A stretch of 64,000 nucleotides of DNA from NCBI RefSeq assembly GCF_029931775.1, contig NC_079322.1, positions 78,553,326 to 78,617,325 of the forward strand, in the 5' to 3' direction. The notes beneath the pieces were generated by a model, which was not told the DNA's origin, did not search any database, and saw only the letters and a list, made by a program, of their open reading frames with translations. This document shows positions 44,646 through 56,709 of this stretch, piece by piece. Every line of letters begins with the position of its first letter. Position 1 is the first letter of the stretch. The stretch is from Euleptes europaea (taxonomy: Eukaryota; Chordata; Lepidosauria; Squamata; Sphaerodactylidae). The translations under genes were made by a program, and so were the position numbers.

Positions 44646-44848
44646 TAGGGTTGCCAACCTCCCGGTACTAGCTGGAGATCTGCTATTACAACTGATCTCC
44701 AGACGATAGAGATCACTTCCCCTGGAGAAAATGGCCCCTTTGGCCATTGGACTCTATGGCACTGAAGTCCCTCCCCAAACCCCGCCCTCCTCAGGCTCCG
44801 CCCCCCCAAAACCTCCCGCTGGTGGCAAAGAGGGACCTGGCAACCCTA
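44646..44848. mobile_element. hAT non-autonomous element, complete, 203 bp, with 8-bp target duplication
   Basis: TAGGGTTGCC...GGCAACCCTA flanked by gttgtaat on both sides (44638-44645, 44849-44856). This copy gives the cleanest proof that the family is hAT. Confidence 0.93.
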
Positions 44849-44888
44849 GTTGTAATAGCAGGAGATCTCCAGCCACCACGTGGAGGTT

Positions 44889-45424
44889 AGTAATCAAAAA
44901 ACGGCTTGCAAGTGCTAAGTAGGGAGTGTGGAAATCAAGAAAGTAGCACAAGACAATTCTTTCTATAATAAGAAGACCAAACTATAGCAATTAGTGCTAT
45001 TAAGAATATGTATTGGAAACATACAAAGAACAAAATTCTGGAGCAAAAAAGTATCACATAGGTAATTAAGACCCCAACTTTCAATAAGGGCTTTACAATA
45101 CAAATATGAGCCCGAATTCTCAATCCTTATTCAGTCTACATAAATAATTTCATAAGGTGCATGAGTGAACCACGGGAACAATACTCAGTCCTTATAGAGT
45201 CCGCATGAAATTTCATAAAGTGCATCAGTAGGTCGCAAAAGCAAGATGAAGGGCAATGGAAATCCAGTATAATTCCATTTCGTGCAGTCTTTTTCAAGCC
45301 TTCAATCTTTTTGTGCACTGTTCAGTCAATGCACATAGGAGTGTCCCCTTTCCTTGCATCTGGACGGCAAAGTAAGACTGAATAAGGATTGAGAATTGTC
45401 TTGTGCTACTTTCTTGATTTCCAC
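44889..45424. mobile_element. Fold-back (Penelope-like) insertion 3, 536 bp
   Basis: Flanked by accacgtggaggtt (44875-44888 and 45425-45438). A 37-bp tail (44889-44925) precedes the left arm, gtgtggaaatcaagaaagta onward. The right arm ends ctttcttgatttccac at the boundary. A second matching block is gaattctcaatccttattca (about 45114) against its reverse near 45380. Confidence 0.8.
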
Positions 45425-45479
45425 ACCACGTGGAGGTTGGCAACCCTACTGACGGAGCCATATTTTAAAAAAAAAACCA

Positions 45480-46000
45480 AAACGGGGCCCATGAAAGGCC
45501 CCAAGGGCGAGCAGGGGCGTGGCCAAGTCAAAAGCCTTCAGGGGAGAGGGCGTGGCCTGGTGGGCCGAGGGGCGTGGCCGCTCTCCCCTCCCTGAGGCCC
45601 CGCCCCGCCGACTCCTCTCTGCCTGGGAAGAGCAGGAACTTCATTTCCCATCGGGCCGCGCGGCAGCAAAACGCCTGGCTTCCGGCGGGGGAGCGAGCGG
45701 GGCGCCGGAAGTGAGCGTGTGAGGCGGAGGAGGCCGCTCGGTTGTGCTCCGGCCTCCCCCGGCGGGGCCTGCCTGCCTCCGCTCTCCCGCCCCGCCCCAC
45801 CCCGCTCCTCCCGGTGGCCGCCGCGATGGAGGCCGTGCCGCGCATGCCCATGATCTGGCTGGACCTCAAGGAGGCCGGGGAGTTCGGCTTCCACCAGGCC
45901 GTCAAGAAGGTGAGGGGAGGGGGGGAGGGGCTTCCCGAGGGGCGGGGGGGAGGGGCGACGAGGGAGCAGCGCCCGGCACCTGGGGGCGGGGGGGGGCACG
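45480..46000 (+). promoter_or_regulatory. PTPN23: PTPN23 CpG-island promoter with ETS and ZNF143-like sites
   Basis: This GC- and CpG-rich, TATA-less stretch surrounds the first coding exon. Two ETS-type cores are visible: CTTCCGG at 45679-45685 (reverse orientation) and CCGGAAGTG at 45705-45713. AACTTCATTTCCCATC at 45637-45652 resembles the ZNF143/SBS core ACTACATTTCCCAG. ETS plus ZNF143 sites are typical of housekeeping promoters. The transcription start is probably between about 45640 and 45780, by inference. Confidence 0.7.
45826..45909 (+). CDS. PTPN23: PTPN23 coding exon 1
   Basis: Codes for 28 residues from the start Met through QAVKK, ending in phase 0 before GTGAGG. It sits in the CpG island and is followed by the longest intron seen here (6.2 kb, full of SINEs). 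Confidence 0.96.
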
Positions 46001-49000
46001 ACCCTCCATAGAAGGGACACGTGAAGCTGCCTTCTGCTGAGTCAGAGGCCCTCGGTCCATCCCAGTCAGTATTGCCTGCTCAGACCGGCAGCCGCTCTCC
46101 AGGGTCTCAGGCAGAAAAGGGTCTTTCACGCCACCTGCTTGCCTGGTCCCTTTAACAGGAGATGCCGTTGGGGGTTGAACCTGGGACCGCCTGCATGCCA
46201 AGCAGATGCTCTATCATTGAGCCATGGCTCCTCTCCATGGCTCTCCAGGGTCTCAGGCAGAGGTCTTTCACATCACCTACTTGCCTAGTCCCTTGAACAG
46301 GAGATGCCATTGGGGGTTGAACCTGGGACCGTCTGCATGCCAAGCAGAGGCTCGACCACTGAGCTATGGCCCCTCCCACCACCAGGGTCATCTGGTCCAA
46401 CCCCCTGCACAATGCAGGAAATTCACAACTACCTCCCCCGCCCACACCCCCAGTGGCCCCTACTCCATGCCCAGAAGATGGCAAAACAAACAAACAAACA
46501 AACCCCTACAGGATCCCTGTAGCCACAGCCTTCAATTTGCAAGATCTGAGCAAGGCTGTCAAAGATAGGACATTTTGGAGGACTTTCATTCATAGGGTCG
46601 CCATGAGTCGGAAGCGACTTGACGGCACAACACACACACATACACAGGATCCCTGGCCAATCTGGCCTGGTGGGAAATTGCTTCCTGGCTCCAAAGTGGC
46701 CATCAGCACTACCCTGGGCATGCAAGAAAGGGCCACAAGAGCCAAACACTGATGCAACCCATCCTGCCCCCCCCTCTCATGTTCTGCCTAAGTTCACAGA
46801 ATCAGCATTGCTGACAGATGGCCATCTAGCCTCTGCTTAAAAACCTCCAGGGAAGGGGAGCTCACCACCTCCCGAAGAAGCCTGTTCCACCAAGGAACCG
46901 CTCTAACTGTTAGAAGCTCCAGTCTCCTCTTGGCACCTGTGAGGGGGAGCAGTGGCCCCAAAGTGGACCCTCAGGCACCGCTCCTTTTCAAGGCTTCCTC
47001 TTGTTTGATGGGCCACCAGATCATCAGCTGCTTGGATGGAGCCTCTGCTTGGCCTGCAGAAGATCCCAGGTTCAGACGCCAGCAGCATCTGCAATTAAAA
47101 GGACCAGGCAGGAGATGGTACGAAAGGCCTCCGCCTGAGACCCTGGAGAGCAGCTGCCAGCCTGAGTGGACAATACTGACCAATAAGTGGACCAATGAGG
47201 CAGCTTCATAGGGAGGGGCCATGGCTGAGACAAAGAGCATCCACTTGGCCTGCAGAAGGCCCCAGGTTGGCCTGCAGAAGGCCCCAGGTTCAACGCCCAG
47301 CGTGTTCAGTTTAAAGGACCAGGCAGTAGATGATGGGAAAGACTTTGGCCTGAGACCCTGGAGAGCTGCTGCCAGTCTGAGTAGACAAGACTGGCAGTGA
47401 TGGACCAATAGTCTGATTTAGTGGAATGCAACTTCATGTGTCCTGTGCTGTTTGGGAGGGGTCTTGGCTCAGTGGCAGAGCCTCTGCTTGGCATGCGGAA
47501 GGTCCCAGGTTCAGTCCCTGGCAGCATCTTCAGGTAAAATGGCCAGGCAGGAGGTGGTGCGAAAGGCCTCCACCTGAGACCCTGGAAAGTAGCTGCCAGC
47601 CTGAGTAGACAGTACTGACTTCAATGGACCAATAAAGCAGCTTCATAGAGAGGGGCCATGGCTGAGAGGAAGAACATCCGATTGGCATGCAGACGGTCCC
47701 AGGTTCAATCCTCAGCATGTTCAGTTTAAAGGACCAGGCAGTAGGTGATGTGAAAGGCTTCCGCCTGAGACCCTGGAGAGCAGCTGCCAGCCTGAGTAGA
47801 CAATACTGACTTCAATGGACCAATAAGGCAGCTTCGTGTGAGGGGCCGTGGCTCAGTGGTAGAGCATCCGCTTGGCATGCAGAAGAGCCCAGGTTCAATC
47901 CCCGGCAGCATCTCCAGTTTTTAAAAACAACAACACACCAGGCAGGTAATGAGGAAAAAGTTCTTTGCCTGAGACCTTGGAGAGCTGCTGCCAGTCTGAG
48001 TAGACAATGCTGACTTTCTGATTTTCTATAAGTCAGCTTCATGTGAGGAACCTGGCTCAGCATCAGAGCCTCTGCTTGGCATACAGAAGTTCCCAGGTTC
48101 AGTCCTGGCTTCTCCAGTTAAAAAAGGACTAGGCAGTAGATGATGTGAAAGACCTCTGCCTGAGACCCTGGAGAGACGCTGCCAGTTTAAGTGGGCAAGA
48201 CTGACCTTGATGGACCAAGGCAGCAGAAAGCAGCTTCACCTATTCATGTTGTGTCTGCGTGCCCGAGTATCTCAGTCAGGCTTGGGAAGAGCTCCTGCTT
48301 TGCCCAGTGTGTGGCTTCTGGGGGGTTTCAGAATTTTGTTTTTAAGGCCAGAGTTGGAAAAGTGTCCCCAGATCTTTGTGCCTTAAAGAAGGTGACGTGC
48401 TCAGGACCGCATGTGAAGAGCTATGTATGCACCTTTGTGGAACAGATATGGTTAGAAGGAGACCTACATTCCCAACAGTTTGTGACAAGCTGTCCTTGTC
48501 AGCGTGCTCTTTGCAGTGTCTCCTAAGACTAATTTTATGTTTAATTATTTACAGTTAGCGTTTCTTGCTTAGGGCGGATTATAAACTTTAGCAATGCAAT
48601 AGGAACAGTCTGAGGCGTATAATAAACATTGTAATAAGGTTGGAATGCAAAGGTAGAAAACGTCGCAGTAGAAACAGTATAAGACATGATGTAAGAAATG
48701 CAGAAACTGGATTGCAGAAATTAGAAAACAGTAAAAGCAAGAAATGCACAGAGTAAATATTACCATAAACTCTTAGCTCTTGTCCCTTTTTGAAAGCATC
48801 CTGCTGAACAATTCCATTTTACGACAGCCTCATTCCCTTTATAAATATGACTTCCTGAACAGTTCTGTTTTACACATTCTGAGGAACTATAAAAGCCTGG
48901 AAGCCTTCCTGCCTTACCCTCAGGCAGGCTGTTCCACAAAACAGGAGCCACAACGCAGTGCTCGGGTCCAGGCAGCTGCTGATCTTACCCACCTGAAGCA

Positions 49001-52000
49001 GACTTGCTTCAGAGGAGGTCAGATGTCAGTCCTAGGCCACATGTCTAAAGGGCTCACCTGGGTCAAGGGGTCATGGGATGAGAGAATTCTGGTCTGGTCA
49101 GCAGAGGGAGAAGTGTGAGCATAGCTGGAAGGGAAGGGGGAGGAATGGGTGCTAATCTTGGGACTGCTTACTCACCCCCTGACTCAGCATCTTCCATTGG
49201 ATTGCTCCCGCCCCAGGAATGACAAATCACGCCTCTGTATTCAGTCCTCTTCTTATCTTTCATGCCTACCTGGTTCCAAATTCTCTTTCAGGCCTCTTCT
49301 ATGCATGCTTTTCCACCCCCCACTCCCCACTATACTGCTGTTCCTGCGGTCTTTGCCTGGGAGGAATGGCTTGATTCTGTGAAGCCTTTGTTTGATGTGC
49401 TGTGGGAAGTCGTGTCAATTACATGAGCAGAGCTTCCTGTGGCATCTAAGCCTCCTTGCCTGGGGAGGGACCCCCCTTCAAAGCTTCCATCTTTCTGACT
49501 GAGGGGACTGTTGGTGGAGGCCCTGTCTCTGGGCCTACACTCACCCCATCCCCACATTCTTTGTTGATGTTCTCACAATTACTGATGTGCGCAACCTCTT
49601 TGAGAGAGAGTGCATTGGCAGGAATGGTGCAGATGCCGTAGCTTGGCTCTCTTTAATGGGGTTTGGGCTTCCCGTGGGGGGGGCGGGTTGGGCCTATTTA
49701 TGGTCACCTCATTTTCCGAAAGTGGGATGCAGGGAAACTGGAGAGCGTTTGGAGGAGAGCTGAGAAGCAGGTGGGGATTCTTGCATGAGAGGAAAGGCTT
49801 AAGGAAGTGTACCTCTTTGGGTCCAAGGGAAATGGTTAAACCTGACTTATTTCCAGGTCAATCCCACTGAAATGAGTAAAGATGGATAGAACGGGGATGC
49901 TTCCAGTTTCCAAGAAGAAAAGCCAGCAGAATCAGGTCTTTTGGTACAGTGCTTATGGGATATGTGTTGAGTATTCAAAGTGCTGCATGTACACAGTCTG
50001 GGTAAAAAATGTGCCTTATTGAAATTGTCCACTCTCATCCACTAGGATGATCTGTTCAGTGATCTTACCTCATGGTTATCTGCTGTCAGGGAAGGCTGTT
50101 CTGTTCTGGAGAGGAAGGTCTTCCCCTCTCACTGGTGAGCCTTGAGAATGTTCACCTAAATAGTATGGAGAGTCTGTCTAGTACATTTTTATCCCCCACT
50201 TCCTCTATGGAGCTCAGGGAGGTCCATGTACCTCAGGGAGGTACATTAGACTGAGAGTGAGCGACTGCCTGAAGGTCACCCAGTTTGTTTCATGGCACAG
50301 TGGGGATTTGAACCCAGGTCTCCCCAATCCTAGTGCAGCACTCTAATCACTGCACCACGTTGGCACCACATTCAGCAGCTCTCCAGGGTCCCAGGTGGAG
50401 GAAAGTCTGCTGGAGATCTCTGAAGTGGAGCTTCTGGGGACTGAACCCTGCCAGCCTTCTGTATACAAAGCTTGGTCTCCCACTGAGCAGTTCCCAGTAC
50501 TAATTTATTTTGTAACCAAGGAAATCAAGCCGTTTAAGTCTGGCAGGGCCGACAGGTCAGGTTGGTCTCAGAGGGAGGAGAAAACAAAGTAGGATAAGTG
50601 ATATGTTTAATCTGATCAGCGAAGGAATGTGCAGGCTTCTTCCGTGGCAGACAGAAACCGTGGTTGCATTCGTGGGGATGTTAAAACCTGCTGGTCACCC
50701 CCCTCCATGCCAAGATCAGTACTGTTCAGTAGCCCAGGTTTGTTCCAGGTCAGTCCAGGGTCCATTGTTTTAAATGAGGATTGCGTGGAGAGACACAGCA
50801 GTGTCTGCTCCAACCTTCCCACCACCTTCTCTTTACCCCATTCCTTAGTCCTGTTATCATCATATTTATTTTGTCTATTTATTTACGTCTAACTCCGTTC
50901 TAGAACATTTAGGAGCATCCTCACGAGGAACCCTTTTATACCTGGCTGTAGCAGGTAGTGCCCTTGAGGCTGTGGGGGAGCATTGGTGGACTCTCGTCCC
51001 AGTTTGGTGATTTTTATGAAAGATCCAATGGCATTATATTGAAGGCTGAATTCAGGCGAGTTCTGATGTTGAGTTTTGTAATCCCTCTTGCGTCAGAACT
51101 TTGAAGACATCCAAATAAACGCCTGTCCAAGACGTTCGTTCTGGACTTCGTGTCCAGTTAAAAGCTTTCTGGCTCTTTGCAATTAAATGTAACACACTTA
51201 TGGAAGTCAGGGTTTTTTGTTTTAACAAGAAAGTACAATCTGGCAAACCACCTCCCAGCGTCTCTTTCCTTGACCTATGGGGTCACCATAAGTTGGCTGT
51301 GACTTGACAGCACTTTCCACCACCACCCAGTCTGGATGTTCTTTGCCTGATTTTAAGTAAACAAATGTATTGGATTATATACAGTTAAATTTTTTGGAAG
51401 GAAGTGAGTGTGTAGATTGTAGTATATCTATTAGAGGTGGCCTCAGAATTGACACATGAAATATACAGCTGGAAAGGGTCTCAAGGGTCATCTAGTCCAA
51501 GTCTGAACAATTACCTCCCCTCCCCCAGTGACCCTTCTCTATGCTCAAAGAGTTGGAAATGTTGGTGTTGGCTCAAATAAACCCCCTGGAAACCCCCCTC
51601 TGATCATTTGGTCCAGTTTTATTGAGCTTGCTTCCCTCTGCCCCAGCATCCAGTATGGCAGTGGTTGGGGTTTTGTGTGTCCTGTGGGCTGCAGGTTTGG
51701 GAAGACTGAAGGGCTGCAGCTTTAGATGCTACATAGAGCATTCTACTCTTTCTACTGCCGCTCCTGTCCTCTTTACCGCCTCAGTTTCTTCTTGTTACGA
51801 GCATAATGATTGAAACCATAAGCTAAACCACCTGCTTCCATGTGGAAACTTGGTCGAATAATTTCTTAGTTGAGCTAATTGTGGATGGTGGGAGGGTTAA
51901 CCATGTCTGAAAGGGTGTTTCTGAAGAGTCAGCCCCCATTCACATCTTTGCTGGCATGTTCCATGCAATCTTGGAATGGTCTCTTGCCCTGAAGGGGTGT

Positions 52001-53947
52001 GTTTTTGGATTCAATCCCAGGAGGCAATTCTAGACGGGACCGTTTGCAGCCCTCCCTTGTGTGGGGCCAGGGGTGTAGCTCTTCTATCAGGTTAACAATT
52101 CCCCAGAGGTGACCTACAACTCTTCTCTTCCCCCCACCCCTTACCTCCAGTTTGTCCTGAAGAACTATGGTGAGAACCCCGAAAATTACAACGAAGAGCT
52201 GAAGAAGCTGGAGCAGCTCAGGCAGGTGAGCTTGTCCGGATTTGTGGCAATGACTAAAAGTGGCACCATGCCCCTTAGCAATAAGCCCCCTGCCAAGCTG
52301 AATAAGACGAAGGCACAAGGGGAGGGGGCTGAACTATCAGGTTTTGCCCCCAAGCCTGATGCCATGCCTGTAGGGTACCAGGCACCGTGAAAACTTTGGA
52401 GGAAAGGCTTTTTCTCACGGATGATTTTTAGTGCAGCAAATGCATTGCTGGCCATATGTAGGCACCCTTGTCACAGGGGTGTTGCTCTTTGCCGGCATCC
52501 TTTGGTTTCCACTGCTCTCCTTCCTCTCTGCAGAACGCCGTCAATGTGCCCAGGGACTTTGAGGGCTGCAGCATCTTGCGGAAATACTTTGGCCAGCTCC
52601 ACTACCTGCAGAGCCGCATCCCCATGGGGGCGGAGCATGAGGCAGCTGTCCCCATCACCTGGTAAGTGGAAGAGGCCTGAGGACGGTGGGGCCCACTTGG
52701 TATTCTTCCCCGAAGCTCCGTGGCCCAGGCAGGTGGACAGGTGGGGCTGGCTGCCTTGGCTTGAATGGCATGCCAGGAGGATGCCCTCCAGGTAGGGTTG
52801 CCAGCTCTGGGTTGGGAAATACCTGGAGATTTTGGGGTGGAACCTGAGGAGGGCGGGGTTTGGGTAGGGGAGGGACTTCAATGCCATAGATTCCAATTGC
52901 CAAAGCATGCATTTTCTCCAGGGGAACTGATCTGTGTCACCTGGAGATCAGTTGTAATAGCGGGAGATCTCCAGCTATCACCTGGAGGTTGGCAACCCTA
53001 CCCCCAGGATACAAGAGTGGCACTCTTCCTTCATGGCACGTTTACATTCTGCGTCAGATGGCCCACATGGATGAAGAAGGGAGGGTTAGCTGGTGGCCAA
53101 AAGTGAGCCCTGGTGGTGTGATCCAAGGAATGCTTTTTGGGACAATATTATTTCTCAGGACGTAGGTCCTTTGTTTCTCTATTCAGGTAACCAGCAAATG
53201 AATTGACACCAGTGTGAATCTTTGTTTTATTAAAAAAAAGGAAAGGTTCGTTTTATTAAACAAGACAGTATAAAATAGAGAACTAAAATCATTGAACTTA
53301 AACAGAATGTAATTAAACTGGCAAGCACAATAAATTCTCCTAACATTATTTTAATGCATATTAAAACTAGTTGTCTGTTAGAACAAATCAGAATTCAGTC
53401 TCTTATTCATTGCTCTTAAGGAATATCAAATAAGCCAAAAGGGTCCCTATATCTTACTAAGCAAGGGTCCTTCAATCTCTGATAGCTGAGCTTAAGTCCA
53501 AGGAAAATCTGATTTGGTCTTCAGACTCGTGCATAGTTATAGAGAAATCTATCTGATTAATCTCTGAAGTCACTTATCACAGTCGTGACTATTTCTAAGT
53601 ACCTGGTTGGCTATTATAATAAGCAAAATCAGCACAAACAAATCTGTTCACTTTAATACATGATGAACACATTTCTGAAATAGCTAGATAGTAGACCAGA
53701 ACTTTTCCAAACTTTCCCAGCTTACATCAGCTAAAATACGTTCTGAGGCCTAAAAACTGCAAGCAAAGGATGAGATAGCTAACAGGTGTCTCCTTATACT
53801 GGGGATGAGATCATCGCTACTGCGACACAGGCAGCCATGTCTCAGATTTCCAGGCAATATGTAACGGTAGAGATGTAAAATTTCTAGAAGTTTCCAGCCC
53901 TTAGGGGAAAGCTTTTTCCCTATGAAAAAAGATTTTGGGGAAGATTG

Positions 53948-53992
<45 letters not shown>

Positions 53993-56674
53993 ATACTTAC
54001 TTTCCAGTCAAACCTAAACTTCTTTTACTAATTGAACATAATTAGATACATACTTTATAACTTGTGTGTGTGAAGTACCGTCTAGTTGCGTCCAACTTAC
54101 GGCAACCATATGAATTAGTGGCCTCCAAAAAGTCCTATTGTTAACTGCCTTGCTCAGGTCTATTATAACTTAGTTAGCATATAAAATTGTACTATTTAGA
54201 ATATTTGTTGAATTTAAAAGCGTAAATGTTTTCATTTTCTGTAAGAAAAAGTGGAACGTGTACCCAGTATTTGAGAAAGGGTTGCAGACTGCTGTACTCT
54301 GTGCTGCTATAGCACATGCATCTTTAATTTCTGACATCTGGGTTAGGAAAAAATAATAGTTGAAGGTAGAAAACACATTTTGTAGTAAAGAAAAGAAAGT
54401 GTATTATTTGGACAGAAACTCTCTGTGACACAATAGGTTGGACTGCCAACATATTTTAAAGCTAAACTTTATATCAGTGCCAACACTGAACTCTTTATCA
54501 TGAAACACAGTTTGTCATATTACTTGTTGCCTTAATTATTTTCATTTAAACAAAAAAGGAGTTTAAAAAATATTGGTTCTTGTAGGTTATCCGGGCTGTG
54601 TGACCGTGGTCTTGGAAGACCACGGTCACACAGCCCAGATAACCTACAAGGACCAATGAACTCTGACCGTGAAAACCTTCGACAATGTTTTAAAAAATAT
54701 TGTCTGCACATAAGAGGTTTTTATTGTTGTTTCCCCCCAAATTTTCTGTTGGAAAAATTAAGGAAGGCCTTTTCATGCCCTACATTTTGATTGTGAAAAA
54801 CCTTGCTCCAAGAAGCATTTTGCTTGTTCTAAGAGAATATTTCATAGGAGTTTTTTTTTGTAGTGCTCCACAACAAGCTGACTCCCTGCCCTGGCCAAAG
54901 GCATCTGTTTGAGCTGAGGAATTCCTGGAATGGGAGGCAGTTCTGAGCTCTTTTGGGATGCCTTCTTGTCTTCAACCATATTCTGGTCCTCCACCATAAT
55001 GATGCTTTTTCTCTGCTTCTAGGACGGAGATCTTTTCTGGCAAGGCCGTTACTCACGAGGATATCAAGTACGAGCAAGCCTGCATCCTCTACAATCTGGG
55101 TGAGATCCTTTTGGCTCTCTGAGGTGGTCCCTGTAGCTTGTGTGCTCAGCTTCAGAGGCTCTGGCAAGTGGTTCTTCCTGCGTGGGACAGCTTCCAGAAC
55201 TCAACCTGATGTCTTATCAGAAACAGAATATTACCCTTACCCGTCTTCTGTACTGTTTTGTGGAACCAGGACCAAATAGGCATGGTGTGGCTTTGAACAT
55301 TCCAAGTATTAGGAAGTGTAATACATGAATAAAAAGCATACACATAGTCAGGCTGAGCAAGGATACAAAGAAAAGCTGAAAAACACAATCCTCTACACCG
55401 TAAACTCAACACTTACCCAACAAGTGTTAAATTAGGATAGCCTAGTAACTCTTGGGCCCTGACCTGGATGGCCCAGGCTAGCCTGATCTCGTCAGATCTC
55501 AGAAGCTAAGCAGGGTCAGCCCTGGTTAGTATTTGGATGGGAGACCACCAAGGAATACCAGGGTTGCTATGCAGATGAAGGCACTGGCAAACCACCTCTG
55601 TTAGTCTCTTGCCATGAAAACCCCAAAAGGGGTCGCCATAAGTCGGCTGCGACTTGACGGCACTTTACACACACAGTAACTCTTGGAAGATAGTTGCAGC
55701 ATTTAAAATTCTCCCACTACCTTAGTTCTCAGAGTTTGGGCTTCTCTCATGATCCCTCAACACATGGTGAAGATAGAGTCTTCACGTAAAGGCTTGGTTC
55801 TTCATGACCAAAAGCTGTAAGACAAGAGAGAGCTTCCTCATATCCTGAAAAATTATCATGTCCACTTTGAAAGTCTATCTCCCCCAGGTTCATTTACAAT
55901 CTTCCTAGCTCAGAAGGAAAGAAGATACTGTACAGCTTTTGCGGTCTCTGTCCCCAGGTGGGGCGATCTAGCTAAGGTGTGATATGATAAACCCTCTGTT
56001 CTTTCTTTGGCCAGAAGTGGAAGAAAAATATAATTTATTGGAATCTCTATGTAAAGGTTAAAAATACTTAAAAAAAACATTAAAATAGCACAATGGCATA
56101 TCCTAAGGTTGACATCTGTAACCACAACCAAACGCGTTTCGGCCTATTGGGCCTTCATCAGTGGTTAATTAAAACCCATGTTAGCCTGCACACATTTATA
56201 TGAATAAATAAATACATATACAAACAGTTCAAACCCAACCAGGCATGTGTATAGGTTGTAAAATCTATTACCAATTACTCAAACATCTGGTCAGATTGGT
56301 TCCAGTTGTAATACTGGTTAGTATATGTATCTACTAGGTTGATACCTGCACACATAGTACATGTGAGAGACATATACTAACCAGTATTACAACTAGAACC
56401 AATCTGACCAGATGTTTAAGTAATTGGTAATCGATTTTACATCCTATACACATGCCTGGTTGGGTTTGAACTGGTTGTATATGTATTTATTTATGTAAAT
56501 GTGTGCAGGCTAACATGGGTTTTAATTAACCACTGATGAAGGCCCAATAGGTCGAAACGCGTTTGGTTGTGGTTACAGATGCCAACCTTAGGATATGCCA
56601 TTGTGCTATTTTAATGTTTTAAAAATATTTTTAACCTTTACATAGCGCTTCTAATAAAGTATATTTACAGTATT

Positions 56675-56709
<35 letters not shown>

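Larger units (their letters stand above)
44477..45452. mobile_element. hAT non-autonomous element hosting a second hAT copy and a fold-back insertion
   Basis: The outer copy starts atagggttgccagctccc. It is split by a full copy at 44646-44848 and by the fold-back at 44889-45424, and ends ggaggttggcaaccct at about 45447. Confidence 0.87.
50369..52150. other. PTPN23: PTPN23 intron 1, 3' portion
   Basis: Mostly single-copy, with the two small repeat fragments at 51240 and 51455. Confidence 0.5.

Noticed and set aside
46985-48246. A cluster of tRNA genes
   Set aside because: A- and B-box-like sequences are present, but there is no cloverleaf with acceptor stem, and each is followed by the same long SINE body.
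52109-52390. 93-codon frame over PTPN23 exon 2 as a separate gene
   Set aside because: It is exon 2 reading through its donor into the intron.
55456-55675. A 5S rRNA gene
   Set aside because: Only part of 5S is present, with changes, and it is joined to a BovB-like tail, so it is a SINE.
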